Below are positions 16,468-26,018 of a DNA stretch of 53,103 nucleotides, piece by piece. Under the pieces are notes generated by a model. That model searched no databases and was not told where the DNA came from. It saw only the letters and a list, made by a program, of their open reading frames with translations. Position numbers and translations under genes: made by a program. The DNA is from Flavobacterium sp. A45 (GTDB taxonomy: Bacteria > Bacteroidota > Bacteroidia > Flavobacteriales > Flavobacteriaceae), in the NCBI RefSeq assembly GCF_002001005.1, contig NZ_MUNX01000089.1, positions 1 through 53,103 on the forward strand, written 5' to 3'. Position 1 is the stretch's first letter. Every line of letters begins with the position of its first letter.

Positions 16468-17433
16468 ATGAAGCCTTTTTTAAAATTATATCGGGGATAT
16501 GCCAATGAACAGGAACTGATCGTCATGGGGCATGTCTTTAATTCCAACAAAGTCAAGGATTATGATTATAAAAAGAATAATTTCAAAAATGCGGCAGCTA
16601 TAATTAATTTATTTCGGACGAAAACAAAAGCTAATGCTGATGTATATCTAAAGTATAAAAATTCAACAATCCGAACGAGAACATTAGATGACGGTTACTT
16701 TAAATTTTGTATTCCTGTTGATGCAACTGTTGGTTTTGGCTGGATTGATTATGAAGTAAGCATCATACACAATAATGAAAGCATCGTAGAAAAGGGAAGT
16801 TATATTCGCCCTACCCAAGGCAGTCTCGGAATTATTTCAGACATTGATGATACTTTTTTAATTTCGTACACATCAAATCCTTTAAAGAAACTGTATGTTT
16901 TATTGTTTAGAAATGTAAGCAGCAGAAAAATTTACCGGAACGTAGTTTCCCATTATCAAGCCTTAAGTTCTGCTGGCCGAAATAATAAAAACGAGCAAAA
17001 TGCTTTTTTTTATGTCTCAAGCAGTGAATGGAATTTATACACTTTTATAATCCGCTTTACCGAAATTCATCAATTGCCCAGAGCGGTTTTATTGCTGAAA
17101 GATATCAAAACTAGTTTGAAAGATTTTGTTTTCACAGGCAGAGGAGGCCACAACCATAAGTTTGAAAAAATAAAACATATTCTGGAATTTTATCCAAATC
17201 TGAAATACGTTCTGCTAGGCGACGATTCACAGGAGGATCCTTATTTATATGAGAATATATGTAAAATTTTCCCCGTAAATGTAAAAGCTGTTTATATCAG
17301 ACAAACTGGAAGTTCTCAGTCAGAAAAAGTAATAGAAGTGCTAAACAATTTAAAAGAATTAAATGTTGAAATCTGCTATTTTAAAAACAGCGAAGAAGCC
17401 ATTGAGCATTCCAAAAAATTTGAAGTAATTTAA
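16468..17433 (+). CDS. App1-like phosphatidate phosphatase (DUF2183)
   Basis: The catalytic block LGIISDIDDTFLISYT contains the DxDxT-type motif of HAD phosphatases (Asp125, Asp127), as in the conserved catalytic domain of yeast App1. A later YVLLGDDSQEDPYLYE segment carries the acidic HAD motif. The N-terminal 110 residues form a beta-rich domain seen in bacterial members. There is no signal peptide. The expected reaction is dephosphorylation of phosphatidic acid. Its divergent neighbour is a lipid kinase, so the pair could set the balance between diacylglycerol and phosphatidate; this is inferred from position. Confidence 0.85.
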   Translation: MKPFLKLYRGYANEQELIVMGHVFNSNKVKDYDYKKNNFKNAAAIINLFRTKTKANADVYLKYKNSTIRTRTLDDGYFKFCIPVDATVGFGWIDYEVSIIHNNESIVEKGSYIRPTQGSLGIISDIDDTFLISYTSNPLKKLYVLLFRNVSSRKIYRNVVSHYQALSSAGRNNKNEQNAFFYVSSSEWNLYTFIIRFTEIHQLPRAVLLLKDIKTSLKDFVFTGRGGHNHKFEKIKHILEFYPNLKYVLLGDDSQEDPYLYENICKIFPVNVKAVYIRQTGSSQSEKVIEVLNNLKELNVEICYFKNSEEAIEHSKKFEVI

Positions 17434-17465
17434 ATGACAACAAACTTTATATAACAGAATTATCT

Positions 17466-17500
17466 ATAAAAAAAGCTCCAAAATGGAGCTTCTCTTTTTT
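17466..17500. terminator. Bidirectional terminator
   Basis: AAGCTCC and GGAGCTT form a 7-bp stem with a 5-nt loop. T-rich runs follow on the plus strand and seven T follow on the minus strand. It serves the convergent App1-like and ABC-F genes. Confidence 0.85.
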
Positions 17501-19406
17501 ACAAATTATCAATTTCTTCCTGAACGATTTCCCAGTCCAAAAGTAATTTATCCAATTCTGCTTTCTTTTTGTTATACGCTATAAAAAAAGAAGCGTCTTC
17601 AATATGTTTGTCATAATTAGAAGCCAATAATTTATCATCGTGCTGAATGTCTTTTTCCAATTGCTTAATCTGACTTTCAACTTTACTCAACTTATTCTGC
17701 AGAGCTTTGCCTTTTTTCTGATCTTCATAGGAAGCTTTATTGCTTTCTTTAGGGGCTGAAGCTTTTGCAATATCTTTTTTCTCCACTTCACGCATGTTTT
17801 CCAAATTGCGCTGTTCCAAGAAATAATTAATATCCCCTAAATATTCTTTTATTTTCTGATCCTTGAATTCATAAACGATATTAGACATTCCCTGAAGAAA
17901 GTCCCTATCGTGGGAAACCAATAATAAAGTTCCGCCAAATTTTTGCAAAGCTGCTTTCAAAACATTTTTAGACTTAATATCTAAGTGATTCGTTGGCTCA
18001 TCCATCAGCAAAACATTAATAGGCTGTAATAACAATTTACATAGTGCCAAACGGTTTCTTTCACCTCCAGAAAGCACTTTTACCTTTTTCTCTACATCAT
18101 CACCACGAAACAGGAAAGACCCCAGCATATCGCGCACTTTCATACGGTTGGTATCTGCAGCTGCATCTTCCATAGTCTGCAGCAAAGTGATTTCACCATC
18201 AAGATATTCGGCTTGGTTTTGAGCGAAATAGCCCAATTGTACATTATGCCCTAGTTTAATTGAACCTTGATATTCAAATTCGTCAACAATAGCTTTAATA
18301 AAAGTAGATTTACCTTGACCATTTTGACCAACAAAAGCAATCTTGCTTCCACGCTCTACCAACAAACTGATATCTTTCAGAATCGTTTTATCGCCATAAC
18401 TTTTGGTCACATTCTCAGCTTCTATAACTACTCTGCCCGGCTCTTTAGAAACAGGGAAAGAAATATTCATAACCGAATTGTCATCTTCATCAACTTCGAT
18501 GCGTTCTACTTTATCCAGCTTTTTGATTAACGATTGCGCCATAGAAGCTTTGGAAGCTTTGGCTCTAAATTTTTCAATCAGCTTTTCGGTTTCTTCAATT
18601 TTCTTGGCTTGATTTTTCTGAGTGGCCAATTGCTTTTCACGGATTTCATGACGTAATTCCAGATATTGAGAATACGGTTTATTAAAATCGTATGCTTTAC
18701 CAAGTGAAATTTCTATAGTTCTATTGGTCACATTATCTAAAAACATCTTATCATGCGAAACGATAACCACAACTCCAGGGTAATTGCGCAAAAAGCTTTC
18801 AAGCCAAATAATACTTTCAATATCTAGGTGATTGGTTGGCTCATCAAGTAACAAAACATCATTCGACTGCAATAATAATTTGGCCAATTCGATACGCATT
18901 CTCCAACCTCCTGAAAAAGTTTCGGTTTGATTGTCAAAAACGTCACGTTTAAAACCTAACCCCAGAAGAATTTTTTCGGTATCACCAACATAATTATATC
19001 CCCCCAACAATTCAAAGCGATGCGTATAATCAGATAGGTCTTCTATAATTTGGCTGTATTCTTCGCTTTCATAATCGGTTCGTGTTACCAATTGATGATT
19101 GATGTCAGCTAACTTTTTCTCTACAATTTTGATTTCGGTAAATGCTTCGTAAGCTTCTTCCAAAACGGTTCGTCCTCTTTCAAAATCAATATCTTGACGC
19201 AAAAATCCTAAGCGAATTTCCTTCTCCTGAGAAATCACTCCAGAATCTGGAGCAAAATCTCTAGCCAGCATTTTAAGCATTGTCGATTTCCCTGCACCGT
19301 TCTTTCCAACAAGACCTACACGGTCACCCGCACCTAATCGAAAAGTAACTTCCTCAAACAAATAAGAACCACCAAACGAAACCGATAAATTGTGTATATT
19401 AAGCAT
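17499..19406 (-). CDS. ABC-F family ATPase (ribosome-associated, Uup/EttA type)
   Basis: Two ATP-binding domains lie in one chain without membrane segments. The first has GLVGKNGAGKST (31-42), signature FSGGWRMRIELAKLLL and DEPTNHLD. The second has GQNGQGKST, LSGGERNRLALCKLLL and DEPTNHLD. The linker between them (about 240-310) is rich in Lys, Glu and Ala, and a C-terminal coiled coil (about 540-635) follows, as in Uup. ABC-F proteins act on the ribosome, in translation control or antibiotic protection. The class cannot be decided by eye; the coiled-coil tail favours a Uup-like housekeeping member. Confidence 0.9.
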   Translation of the reverse strand: MLNIHNLSVSFGGSYLFEEVTFRLGAGDRVGLVGKNGAGKSTMLKMLARDFAPDSGVISQEKEIRLGFLRQDIDFERGRTVLEEAYEAFTEIKIVEKKLADINHQLVTRTDYESEEYSQIIEDLSDYTHRFELLGGYNYVGDTEKILLGLGFKRDVFDNQTETFSGGWRMRIELAKLLLQSNDVLLLDEPTNHLDIESIIWLESFLRNYPGVVVIVSHDKMFLDNVTNRTIEISLGKAYDFNKPYSQYLELRHEIREKQLATQKNQAKKIEETEKLIEKFRAKASKASMAQSLIKKLDKVERIEVDEDDNSVMNISFPVSKEPGRVVIEAENVTKSYGDKTILKDISLLVERGSKIAFVGQNGQGKSTFIKAIVDEFEYQGSIKLGHNVQLGYFAQNQAEYLDGEITLLQTMEDAAADTNRMKVRDMLGSFLFRGDDVEKKVKVLSGGERNRLALCKLLLQPINVLLMDEPTNHLDIKSKNVLKAALQKFGGTLLLVSHDRDFLQGMSNIVYEFKDQKIKEYLGDINYFLEQRNLENMREVEKKDIAKASAPKESNKASYEDQKKGKALQNKLSKVESQIKQLEKDIQHDDKLLASNYDKHIEDASFFIAYNKKKAELDKLLLDWEIVQEEIDNL

Positions 19407-19480
19407 GTATTATTATTTTATTCCTTTATGAATTAGTAAATTTGGTCTTTCTAAAAATAGAAAAATTAAATTTTTTGCAA

Positions 19481-19861
19481 ATGTTAAAAAAAGGATCCAA
19501 ACTATATAGCATTTTAACAGGAACTTGTCCAAAATGCATGAATGAGAGTATGTATGTGGACAAAAATCCTTTACATTTAGGTTCAGTACTCAAAATGAAT
19601 GAACATTGTAGTCATTGTGGCCTAAAATATCAAATTGAACCTTCCTTCTTTTATGGAGCCATGTATGTTAGTTATGGATTGAATGTTGGAGTAGGAATTG
19701 CAACTTTTATTATATCCTATCTTATATTTAAAGCCAGTATCCAAACTTCTTTTATTGCAATTATTGCAACATTAATTATATTATTCCCAATAGTATTACG
19801 ATGGTCTCGAAACATCTACATTAATATGTTTGTTTCTTATGACCCAACAACTAAAATTTAA
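19481..19861 (+). CDS. DUF983 family membrane protein
   Basis: The protein has an N-terminal zinc-ribbon-like part with two CxxC pairs (CPKC and CSHC), then two hydrophobic segments and an RWSRNIYINMFVSYDP tail. This is the DUF983 pattern. Function is unknown. The frame is open from a TTG at 19442, but the ATG at 19481 gives the family N-terminus MLKKGSKLYSILTGTCPKC. A TAAATTTG -7 box at 19437-19444 fits a transcript start just upstream of this ATG. It is divergent from the ABC-F gene. Confidence 0.85.
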   Translation: MLKKGSKLYSILTGTCPKCMNESMYVDKNPLHLGSVLKMNEHCSHCGLKYQIEPSFFYGAMYVSYGLNVGVGIATFIISYLIFKASIQTSFIAIIATLIILFPIVLRWSRNIYINMFVSYDPTTKI

Positions 19862-20920
19862 TTAAGATTTTCCTGTACGCTTATTGGTAAATCTTTTGAT
19901 ATCGATTTCCTTATCCAATGGGATATCATTTTCAATATTATCAAACAAGGCTTTGGCCATAGCCGGCCCCAGCATCACGCCACGAGTTCCCAAGCCGTTC
20001 AAAACATGAAGTCTTTTAAATTCAGGATGCGTTCCCACTAATGGTCTCCTGTCTCTAACTGTCGGACGAACTCCTGCATAGTGCTCTATAATTTCAAACT
20101 CACAGGAAATTATCTCTTTAATTCTATCCATTAATTCTATCTTTCCTTCCTCTGTAGGCAAATCTGTTTTGTCCTTCCAATTGTAAGTTGCACCTACTTT
20201 AAACAAATCATTACCTAACGGCAAAATAAAAACACTAGTGTTTATGATAAGATCAAGTTTCAAATTTGATGCTTTAATAATAAACAATTCACCTTTAGTA
20301 CCATCCAAAGGCAGTTCATTAAAAAAAGGGTTTGCATGTAAACCAAAACCTTCTGCAAACACAATGTGTTTTGCATCTATATCTTTATAAGAAACACCAT
20401 TGTCTTTAATAATTAAAGCATTATAATCAAAAGTTTCTGTTCTCAAAAGTTGGTACAACAATAGATATTCATGATATTCAGAAAGCAACAAAGCAGTATC
20501 GACATATCCAGTTTGTAATACTTCACCATAACCAAAAGGAGAATCAATACCTTCAAAAGTTTTAAATAGTAAAGAAGTAGACAAAAAGGGAGCTAAAGCA
20601 GGTTTATCTGAAGCAGCAAACCAATTATTTTGTTCTTCAACAGAAAAAAACTTTCTTAATATAGGAATTTTGAAATCAACCTTTGATTCAATTTTATCAT
20701 TAAGACTCAAGTAAAAACTATCCATTAATTGCAATTGCTCTTGAGCTTGCCAAACTTCACTAAAGCGCTTTAAAATAACTGGATTATAAAGGCCTCCTGC
20801 AATTTTGGATGAATTTTGAGAATCATCATTAAAAACTAAAACAGTTTTATTATTCAACAAGGCTGTCTCAGCAAAAGAAATACCAGCTAAACCTGACCCA
20901 ACAATTATATAATCAATCAT
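19862..20920 (-). CDS. FAD-dependent oxidoreductase (DAO family)
   Basis: The N-terminus MIDYIIVGSGLAGISFAETA is a Rossmann FAD-binding motif. The C-terminal block EHYAGVRPTVRDRRPLVG, followed by HVLNGLGTRGVMLGPAMAK, is typical of D-amino acid oxidase / glycine oxidase relatives. The substrate is unknown. The longer frame starts at 20947, but the ATG at 20920 places the FAD motif at residues 4-13, as in the family. It abuts the DUF983 gene end to end (convergent), and a terminator hairpin lies on its upstream side. Confidence 0.85.
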   Translation of the reverse strand: MIDYIIVGSGLAGISFAETALLNNKTVLVFNDDSQNSSKIAGGLYNPVILKRFSEVWQAQEQLQLMDSFYLSLNDKIESKVDFKIPILRKFFSVEEQNNWFAASDKPALAPFLSTSLLFKTFEGIDSPFGYGEVLQTGYVDTALLLSEYHEYLLLYQLLRTETFDYNALIIKDNGVSYKDIDAKHIVFAEGFGLHANPFFNELPLDGTKGELFIIKASNLKLDLIINTSVFILPLGNDLFKVGATYNWKDKTDLPTEEGKIELMDRIKEIISCEFEIIEHYAGVRPTVRDRRPLVGTHPEFKRLHVLNGLGTRGVMLGPAMAKALFDNIENDIPLDKEIDIKRFTNKRTGKS

Positions 20921-20946
20921 AAATAATGTAATAAATGTAAAAAACA

Positions 20947-20980
20947 AAAAACTCTTACTTAAATTAAGTAAGAGTTTTTA
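20947..20980. terminator. Terminator of the gld operon
   Basis: AAACTCTTACTT (20949-20960) pairs perfectly with AAGTAAGAGTTT (20966-20977) over 12 bp with a 5-nt loop. T-rich tracts follow on both strands. It lies about 20 bp past the gldN stop. Confidence 0.85.
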
Positions 20981-20998
20981 TTGTAAAATACTATGAAA

Positions 20999-21976
20999 TT
21001 AGTAATTCCACATATCATGTTCGAAATCACGAATTTTATCTTTAATTCTATCTGATTCCAATAACTGATTCAAAGCATTTTCGTTTACATACTCTGTGAT
21101 CAAACGGTCACCGTAAACATTTTCTTCTTTATAAATGGTACCGCTAAATTGGCGGGAATCCAAAATTCTGTCAAACGAAACTGGCATAGCTGAGTTTTTC
21201 TCATTAAACGCTAAATACTGATGCAAGTAGTCGCGAATTGAAGGATAGAATATCCAGAATAAATCAATATAATCAGGATTTTCGCTACCTACTTCTCTAG
21301 CTTCAGGAGCAATTGGACAAATACCCAATAAACGATATTTCAATTCACTTTGACGTTTGTCAAAATACCAATATCCCTTTAACTTGTATCCTGTGATATC
21401 TTGAGCTGTAAGCTCTCTTTTGTCAATAAATTGAGGATCTAAAACTCTAGCCACAGTTGGAGGACCAACGACTTTTACTTTTTTTCCTTTTACAGTTTTA
21501 TAAGTAACAGTCTCTTTTGGATAATATAAATCTCTATTGGCATTTACCTCTTCTCTACCTGCATTGGTAGTATCAATATAAGTAAATGAACTACTCATAT
21601 CTTTGAACGTTTTTTTGGTATTAAAATAATCGTCTGCGTACACTTCAGTTATTTTATTAGTTTTAATACCTTTAATCAAAACATCAAACAAAGATCTTCT
21701 ATCTTTTCCGATATTAGTAGAATCGATTGGGAAATACATAGGAAAATTAAATCTTTCACTCAAATCGACAATCTCCCAAGTAGTTTTACCCATCAATATA
21801 TCTCTATCATCTACGTAACCATATGCCAAAGGCTTATCATTATCAAGAGACACTTGAGATTTAGTTTTTACTCCAATTTGATCTGGTGTCTTAGCATTCA
21901 GTAAATTAGACTGTGCAAATGAAGAAAAACTTCCCGCAACAAATGCTATAACCGCAACTAAATTTTTAGTCTTCAT
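20999..21976 (-). CDS. gldN: Gliding motility / T9SS protein GldN
   Basis: GldN (PorN family) is a periplasmic component of the type IX secretion system that binds the GldK ring. The signal peptide ends FSSFAQSN. The conserved region YGYVDDRDILMGKTTWEIVD, then DLSERFNFPMYFPID and EAREVGSENPDYIDLFWIFYP, is characteristic of GldN. The open frame starts with TTG at 21985, but the ATG at 21976 (MKTKNLVAVIAF) is the better start. It is the last gene of gldKLMN, ending 22 bp before the terminator hairpin. Confidence 0.96.
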   Translation of the reverse strand: MKTKNLVAVIAFVAGSFSSFAQSNLLNAKTPDQIGVKTKSQVSLDNDKPLAYGYVDDRDILMGKTTWEIVDLSERFNFPMYFPIDSTNIGKDRRSLFDVLIKGIKTNKITEVYADDYFNTKKTFKDMSSSFTYIDTTNAGREEVNANRDLYYPKETVTYKTVKGKKVKVVGPPTVARVLDPQFIDKRELTAQDITGYKLKGYWYFDKRQSELKYRLLGICPIAPEAREVGSENPDYIDLFWIFYPSIRDYLHQYLAFNEKNSAMPVSFDRILDSRQFSGTIYKEENVYGDRLITEYVNENALNQLLESDRIKDKIRDFEHDMWNY

Positions 21977-22024
21977 CTTTATCAATTTTTAAGTTATTTA
22001 AGTAGGTAAATTGTAACTTAAATA

Positions 22025-23584
22025 TTATTGTATTTCGTAAATTACTGGAGCAGTTCTTGAAAGCATGATATCAGAACCTACCAATTTAGTTTTAATATCA
22101 GATATGGTAATTTGATCACCTCTAGTCGCTCTGGCTAAAGCCGTTTTACACTGTGCATTCACTCTGTCTCCAGATACGATTACTGCAGCTTGCCCTGTAA
22201 CTTTCAAAGTAAATCCAACAACATTCAAATTAACGTTAAAATCAAAATCTGGAAGTTTTGCAGAAACTTGTGAAACTTCTAAACGAGACTTTGCTCCTTT
22301 AACAATTCCCATTTCCCCTCCAATTGCACCTACTGGAGCTGGAATTCCTTTAATTCTATATGATTTTTTGTCTGACACTTTCGTTCCATCAGGCAAAGTA
22401 CCAGTTACATTAATTACAACTTCAGAACCTTGTCCTGGATTCATATTATAAGATCCTGGTTTTCCCGCTGAACTCAAACCTGGAGCAGAAGCAGTAACCT
22501 TATTTGCTGGAACACCTGCAAAAGAAATTGTCATTGGATTAACAACACCTCTATAAACAACATTCATTTTATCAGCAGAAATTGTTGCTGAATTTGGCTT
22601 TGGTACCACAACATAATTCCCTTTAATAGGAATAGCTACTGGTTTTCCATCTTCCATAAAAGTAAAGCTACCATTGATGTCATGCTCACCAACATTACCT
22701 GCACCAAAACTAAAGTCAACTTGACCATCGTGTAAGGCACTTCCAAGGTTTAAATTTCCACCATTAACTACAACTTTAGTAGGAACAGTCGCTTTATCAA
22801 AACGTCCTAAAACAATTTTCCCTTTAACAGCCTCTCCTGCGAAGAAAGCTGACTTTTCAGGAATAACAATTGCAGTATAATTTTTCATAGATGCAGCAGC
22901 AACAGCTGTTGAACCAGTTAACCTGCTTAAAATTTGATTTTCAATAGCATTAGCATCATTTTGAATCGCTGTTAATTTTGCTACAGAAGCGATAAGAGGG
23001 AAACCTTTAAAATGATAATCTAAATTATTTTTTTTAACTCCTTCTCTATCAACTACATCACCAGTATTGAACTTGTTATTAAATTCAGCTGCAATATCCT
23101 TAAATTTAGCGTCGTTACCAATAGCAGATTTAATAGCTGCTTTATAAGCCTCTACAGCCGCCACAACTTCCTTACCTTTTGCTGACAAACCATCACCACT
23201 AAACCATGACTCATCTAAATTTGATGAATTATCCATTGTCTCATAAGGCAATTTACCATTCTTTTCTCTTTCTATATCTTTAGTAAAATCTGATTTCAAA
23301 GATTCAAGATATTTATAAAAAGTAGAAGTAGCGGCTTCAACTTTTTTTCCAATTTCGTTAGGAACTTTATATTGTTCAGGCTTATCCTGAGCTTTAACAT
23401 CCAAATCTGCTAAAATAGCTTCATTTGTAGATAAGGCTAAATTGTTAGCCGTTTCAAATCTTTCGTTCATTAATCCAAATGCTGATAATACTTCTTTGGA
23501 CATATTTAGTGCTAACATTGCGATGAAAACCAAGTACATCAGGTTAATCATCTTCTGTCTAGGGGTTAATTTTCCTCCTGCCAT
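22025..23584 (-). CDS. gldM: Gliding motility / T9SS motor protein GldM
   Basis: GldM has a single membrane helix near the N-terminus (MINLMYLVFIAMLALNMSKE) and a long periplasmic part, here 519 residues in total. With GldL it forms the proton-driven motor of the type IX secretion system; its periplasmic domains reach toward GldK/GldN. The N-terminus MAGGKLTPRQKMINLMYLVF is nearly invariant in the family. It follows gldL by about 50 bp and precedes gldN by 39 bp. Confidence 0.97.
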   Translation of the reverse strand: MAGGKLTPRQKMINLMYLVFIAMLALNMSKEVLSAFGLMNERFETANNLALSTNEAILADLDVKAQDKPEQYKVPNEIGKKVEAATSTFYKYLESLKSDFTKDIEREKNGKLPYETMDNSSNLDESWFSGDGLSAKGKEVVAAVEAYKAAIKSAIGNDAKFKDIAAEFNNKFNTGDVVDREGVKKNNLDYHFKGFPLIASVAKLTAIQNDANAIENQILSRLTGSTAVAAASMKNYTAIVIPEKSAFFAGEAVKGKIVLGRFDKATVPTKVVVNGGNLNLGSALHDGQVDFSFGAGNVGEHDINGSFTFMEDGKPVAIPIKGNYVVVPKPNSATISADKMNVVYRGVVNPMTISFAGVPANKVTASAPGLSSAGKPGSYNMNPGQGSEVVINVTGTLPDGTKVSDKKSYRIKGIPAPVGAIGGEMGIVKGAKSRLEVSQVSAKLPDFDFNVNLNVVGFTLKVTGQAAVIVSGDRVNAQCKTALARATRGDQITISDIKTKLVGSDIMLSRTAPVIYEIQ

Positions 23585-23636
23585 TTTTTCTAATTAGTTT
23601 ATTATTTAATATTATAATATATAGTTAAAAAACTAA

Positions 23637-24266
23637 TTATCCTTTATTACTCATCGCAGTAAGCATACCACCATACACATTATTTAAAGATGCAATATTT
23701 GCAGTCATTGATTGCATTTGCTCTTTCAATTTACTTGCATTTTCAGCTATTTCTTTATTAGCTTCAGCATTTCTAGTAGCACTTTCTAATTGTACTTTAT
23801 AAAGACTATTCAAAGACTCCATTTGTGCTGCAGCCATAGACAATTCTTCGCTGTATTTTTTTGTTGCAGAAATAGAATCAACTGTAGGAGAAATATTTCT
23901 TGAAGCATCTTCGAAATTTCTAATACTGTTTCCAAGGCTACTCATCAACTCACCATCAATTTTAGCTTCTTTTAACATTGCATCTAACTTAGAAGACAAC
24001 ATTCCGTCAGCATCATCAGATACAACTTCTTTTTTCTCTGATTTTTCACCACCTGCCAATTCAGGATATACCAAAGACCAATCTAATTCATTCTCAACTG
24101 GTTCAAATGCCGATAGAGCAAAGATAAAAGCTTCTGTACAAAGACCAATTATTAATAATGCACTTGCATATGGATAATGTTGAATTTTAAATAGGGCTCC
24201 GATAATTACTACTGCCGCTCCCATACCATAGGTAAAATTCATTGCTTTTTTGCTCAATACTGCCAT
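23637..24266 (-). CDS. gldL: Gliding motility / T9SS motor protein GldL
   Basis: GldL carries two membrane helices in its first 60 residues (AMNFTYGMGAAVVIIGALFK with IQHYPYASALLIIG, then TEAFIFALSAFEP) and a cytoplasmic coiled-coil-rich C-terminus. It forms the stator-like cytoplasmic-membrane part of the T9SS/gliding motor with GldM. The conserved Glu in TEAFIFALSAFEP is the family's proposed proton-pathway residue. Length (209) is normal. It lies between gldK and gldM in the usual order. Confidence 0.97.
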   Translation of the reverse strand: MAVLSKKAMNFTYGMGAAVVIIGALFKIQHYPYASALLIIGLCTEAFIFALSAFEPVENELDWSLVYPELAGGEKSEKKEVVSDDADGMLSSKLDAMLKEAKIDGELMSSLGNSIRNFEDASRNISPTVDSISATKKYSEELSMAAAQMESLNSLYKVQLESATRNAEANKEIAENASKLKEQMQSMTANIASLNNVYGGMLTAMSNKG

Positions 24267-24331
24267 CTCTTAAAAATTTTAAAGTTAATTTATAGGTTAT
24301 ATTTATTTAAATTTGGGTTATTCTCTTTTTG

Positions 24332-25750
24332 TTATCTTCTTTTACTGCTACTGTTACCTGTCGTTTGGGTTCCCATGTAATCTTGAACAGTTCTGAATCC
24401 GATATAACTTCTAGCTGAATCTGAATATTCAAATGCACGAGTACTTACCTGAAGGAAATAAGAAACATCTTTCCAAGATCCACCTCTTACAACTTTACGC
24501 TTATTTGAGTTATCTATAACTGCTGGATTCATTGTTGAAACAAAATCATAAGAGTTAGCATCATAAGCAGAATCAGTCCATTCTGAAACGTTACCAGCCA
24601 TATTGTATAGATTATAACCGTTTGTTTCATAAGATTTTGCTTCTACAGTATACAAAGCCTGATCGGCTGCATAATCTCCTCTATTTGGTTTGAAATTAGC
24701 CAAGAAACAACCTCTGTCATTTTTCGTATAAGGCCCTCCCCAAGGAAAAGTGGCAGATTCAAGTCCACCTCTAGCTGCATATTCCCACTCAGCTTCTGAA
24801 GGCAATCTGAATGAATTCACATTATCAACATGATTTTTCTTAGATTTCAAATAACTATTTTTATACAAAGTTCTCCATTCACAAAATGCTTTTGCCTGAC
24901 TCCATGTAACACCAACTACAGGATATTCACCATAAGCTTTATGCCAAAAATAATCATTATGCATTGGTTCATTATAAGAGTATGCAAAATCCTTGATCCA
25001 AACTGTAGTATCAGGATACACTTTTACTTCTTCAGTTCTAATAAAGTCTTGTCTTTTACCAACTTTAGCTTTAGCTGCAGCTTGAATATCCATCCAAGTG
25101 TAACGAAATTTCAACTTATTTACATCAATAGTTCTCAAACCATTATAAGAAGCTTCTAAAGGTAAATACATAGAATCCATTACTTCTGTGTAATATTCAT
25201 CTGGATATTTCTTAACATCCTTGACCAATTTCGCTTTTCTATCCAATCTTTTATAAGCATTAGGATCTTTATCCGTACCAATACTATAATAGTTATCGTA
25301 CATATACTTATCGTAGGCCGTCATTTTTTCTGGATCAGAATTATTATTACTAAAAGAATAATCAGCTATGCTTCCTGTATTTTTTCCTTTACCTTTTCCA
25401 TCACTAGCACCACCTTGACCACTATCTTCAGCCAAAATAGCTAAACGCAAACGAATTGTAGAATCTTTTACCCATTCCACAAATTGACGGTATTCACTAT
25501 TGGTAATCTCTGTTTCGTCCATATAAAATGACCTAACAGTTACTGTTTTTGTTGGCGCATCTGCAACATTTGCAATATCATCATCAGATTTACCCATGAT
25601 ATATGAGCCACCAGGTACCAGTGTCATTCCATAAGGTTTTTCAGGATGCCACTTTGCTCCTTTTACACCAACCAACTCTCCTTTGTCGCTTGATCTACCA
25701 CAGCTAATCAACACTGTTAAAATTGCCGTAAATGCAATGAATTTTTTCAT
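24332..25750 (-). CDS. gldK: Gliding motility / T9SS outer-membrane lipoprotein GldK
   Basis: A lipoprotein signal ends LISC with Cys at about residue 17. The rest is an FGE-sulfatase fold: PGGSYIMGKSDDD, SFYMDETEITNSEYRQFVEW, FRLPSEAEWEYAARGG and MAGNVSEWTDSAYD. The catalytic cysteines of true FGE are absent: the loop reads RGGSWKDVSYFLQVS. This fits a structural role in the periplasmic ring of the T9SS rather than enzyme activity. It is the first gene of the gld operon. A TACATTTG -7 box lies about 100 bp upstream (25854-25847, minus strand) but has no matching -33 element. Confidence 0.96.
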   Translation of the reverse strand: MKKFIAFTAILTVLISCGRSSDKGELVGVKGAKWHPEKPYGMTLVPGGSYIMGKSDDDIANVADAPTKTVTVRSFYMDETEITNSEYRQFVEWVKDSTIRLRLAILAEDSGQGGASDGKGKGKNTGSIADYSFSNNNSDPEKMTAYDKYMYDNYYSIGTDKDPNAYKRLDRKAKLVKDVKKYPDEYYTEVMDSMYLPLEASYNGLRTIDVNKLKFRYTWMDIQAAAKAKVGKRQDFIRTEEVKVYPDTTVWIKDFAYSYNEPMHNDYFWHKAYGEYPVVGVTWSQAKAFCEWRTLYKNSYLKSKKNHVDNVNSFRLPSEAEWEYAARGGLESATFPWGGPYTKNDRGCFLANFKPNRGDYAADQALYTVEAKSYETNGYNLYNMAGNVSEWTDSAYDANSYDFVSTMNPAVIDNSNKRKVVRGGSWKDVSYFLQVSTRAFEYSDSARSYIGFRTVQDYMGTQTTGNSSSKRR

Positions 25751-26018
25751 AAAAATTGGGGGTTATCTATTCATTATTAATAGGACTGCAAACCTATTTA
25801 TTTTTTATTTAAAAAACAATTCTTTTATAGTCACTAAATATTTGGTCAAATGTATGTTAAAAATTCTAAAAAAAAAATATTTTTATCGCCAAACGGACAA
25901 AAAGAACGACAAAAAACATCATTTTGAAAATTTTGTAAGTATAGAGCAAATATTTCTAATATTCACACAAAATTAACTATTTTACTATAAATTCATTAAT
26001 CGATTTAATCCTTAAATT

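Noticed and set aside
24332..25750. GldK as a second sulfatase-modifying enzyme
   Set aside because: The FGE fold is present but both catalytic cysteines are missing, and the gldKLMN order fixes its identity.
25683..25976. 97-codon plus-strand frame in the gldK upstream region
   Set aside because: Its first part is antisense to the gldK lipoprotein signal and the rest is A/T-rich, giving Lys/Asn/Phe-rich sequence without a domain.
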